Shown here: one piece after another, positions 5,523 to 6,272 of the stretch | Layout: every line of letters begins with the position of its first letter | Position numbering within the stretch: the stretch's first letter is position 1 | Assembly: GCA_002317595.1 (NCBI GenBank) | Contig: DCHL01000012.1 | Span: forward strand, 319-6,590 | Source: Lachnospiraceae bacterium UBA1753 | Lineage (GTDB): Bacteria; Bacillota; Clostridia; Lachnospirales; Lachnospiraceae | Reading direction: 5' to 3' | Length of the DNA stretch: 6,272 nt | Program-made: the position numbers and the translations under genes | Notes under the pieces: generated by a model | Database searches by the model: none | What the model was told of the DNA's origin: nothing | Seen by the model: only the letters and a program-made list of their open reading frames with translations

Positions 5523-6272
5523 ATGGATTACAAGAGTGCAGGAGTAGATATTGAGGCCGGATACAGATCGGTCGAGCTGATGAAGAAGCATGTTAAGGAG
5601 ACGATGCGTCCCGAGGTACTTACAGGACTCGGCGGATTCTCTGGAGCATTCTCGCTGTCTTCGTTCAAGGATATGGAGAAGCCTACACTGGTTTCTGGAA
5701 CAGACGGAGTTGGAACCAAGCTTAAGCTGGCATTCGTTATGGGCAAGCATGATACAGTCGGAATTGACTGTGTTGCCATGTGCGTGAATGATATTGCATG
5801 TGCTGGTGGTGAGCCTCTTTTCTTCCTTGATTACATTGCTTGTGGAAAAAATATACCGGAGAAGATTGCAGACATCGTTAAGGGTGTGGCTGAGGGCTGT
5901 AAGCAGTCTGAGGCAGCGCTGATTGGCGGTGAGACTGCTGAGATGCCTGGATTCTATCCTGAGGATGAGTACGACCTTGCAGGATTTGCTGTAGGTATCG
6001 TTGATGAGGCTAAGCTCATTACTGGAGCCAGCATTAAGCCTGGCGATACGCTCATCGGTATCGCATCTTCCGGCGTTCATTCAAATGGATTTTCGCTTGT
6101 AAGGAAGGTATTCACAATGAATGAGGCTTCACTTGGAAGATATTTCGAGTCTCTCGGAACTTCTCTTGGAGATGCACTCCTTCGTCCTACCAAGATTTAC
6201 GTTAAGGCTCTTAAGAGCGTTAAGAATGCCGGCGTTACAATCAAGGGCTGCAGCCATATTACAGGCGGCGGT
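5523..6272 (+). CDS. purM: phosphoribosylformylglycinamidine cyclo-ligase (AIR synthetase), 3' truncated by window
   Basis: ATP-dependent ring closure of FGAM to AIR in purine synthesis; the cytosolic homodimer belongs to the PurM/PurL/SelD superfamily. The first 250 residues are visible of a family length near 340, and the frame is open to the window edge. It starts MDYKSAGVDIEAG, the conserved opening. SGTDGVGTKLKLA (58-70) is the ATP-binding signature. MCVNDIACAGGEPLFFLDY (86-104), LIGGETAEMPGFY (133-145) and ASSGVHSNGFSLVRK follow, and HITGGG closes the visible part. AGAGG at 5512-5516 lies six bases before the ATG. The gene follows purE after 97 bases, so purC and purF do not intervene as they do in the Bacillus pur operon. 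No second promoter of quality is seen in the gap, so it is probably transcribed with purE. Confidence 0.97.
   Translation, partial: MDYKSAGVDIEAGYRSVELMKKHVKETMRPEVLTGLGGFSGAFSLSSFKDMEKPTLVSGTDGVGTKLKLAFVMGKHDTVGIDCVAMCVNDIACAGGEPLFFLDYIACGKNIPEKIADIVKGVAEGCKQSEAALIGGETAEMPGFYPEDEYDLAGFAVGIVDEAKLITGASIKPGDTLIGIASSGVHSNGFSLVRKVFTMNEASLGRYFESLGTSLGDALLRPTKIYVKALKSVKNAGVTIKGCSHITGGG

Noticed and set aside
5469..6080. 203-codon minus-strand open frame
   Set aside because: It lies antisense to purM, whose conserved motifs are unmistakable. The antisense protein is Ser/Cys/Leu-rich with no recognisable domain.

Overview
The window looks like an ordinary chromosomal segment of a Firmicute, most likely a Lachnospiraceae member of the Butyrivibrio/Pseudobutyrivibrio type. 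This rests on moderate base composition with AT-rich intergenic gaps, AGGAGG-type ribosome binding sites, textbook vegetative promoters, and protein sequences that read as clostridial. The taxonomic call is inference from recalled family resemblance, not a database result.

Layout: on the minus strand, 95-1240 encodes an RpoD-like sigma-70 family factor with a long acidic, repeat-containing N-terminus. A 337-base divergent region follows (1241-1577). It holds the sigma gene's leader, several small dyads and a strong promoter reading right. On the plus strand come pyrE (orotate phosphoribosyltransferase, UMP synthesis), a three-helix small membrane protein of unknown function, and an unusually long M29-family metallo-aminopeptidase (682 residues). 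No convincing terminator separates these three, so they may be co-transcribed from the pyrE promoter. A new near-consensus promoter at 4785-4813 then starts a purine operon: purE (N5-CAIR mutase), followed after a 97-base gap with a strong hairpin by purM (AIR synthetase), which runs off the right edge.

The two nucleotide loci are functionally related. PyrE uses PRPP to make OMP in pyrimidine synthesis. PurM and PurE catalyse consecutive steps of purine synthesis: FGAM to AIR, then N5-CAIR to CAIR. The sigma factor keeps the residues that read -10, extended -10 and -35 elements, but departs from the usual primary-sigma sequence between regions 2.4 and 3.0. It may therefore be a secondary RpoD-like factor.

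No mobile element, CRISPR array, tRNA or rRNA was seen, and I found no convincing undescribed multi-gene system. The most interesting items are the extended M29 peptidase beside an uncharacterised membrane protein, the sigma factor's acidic repeats and variant region 2.4/3.0 junction, and several unexplained leader or intercistronic hairpins.
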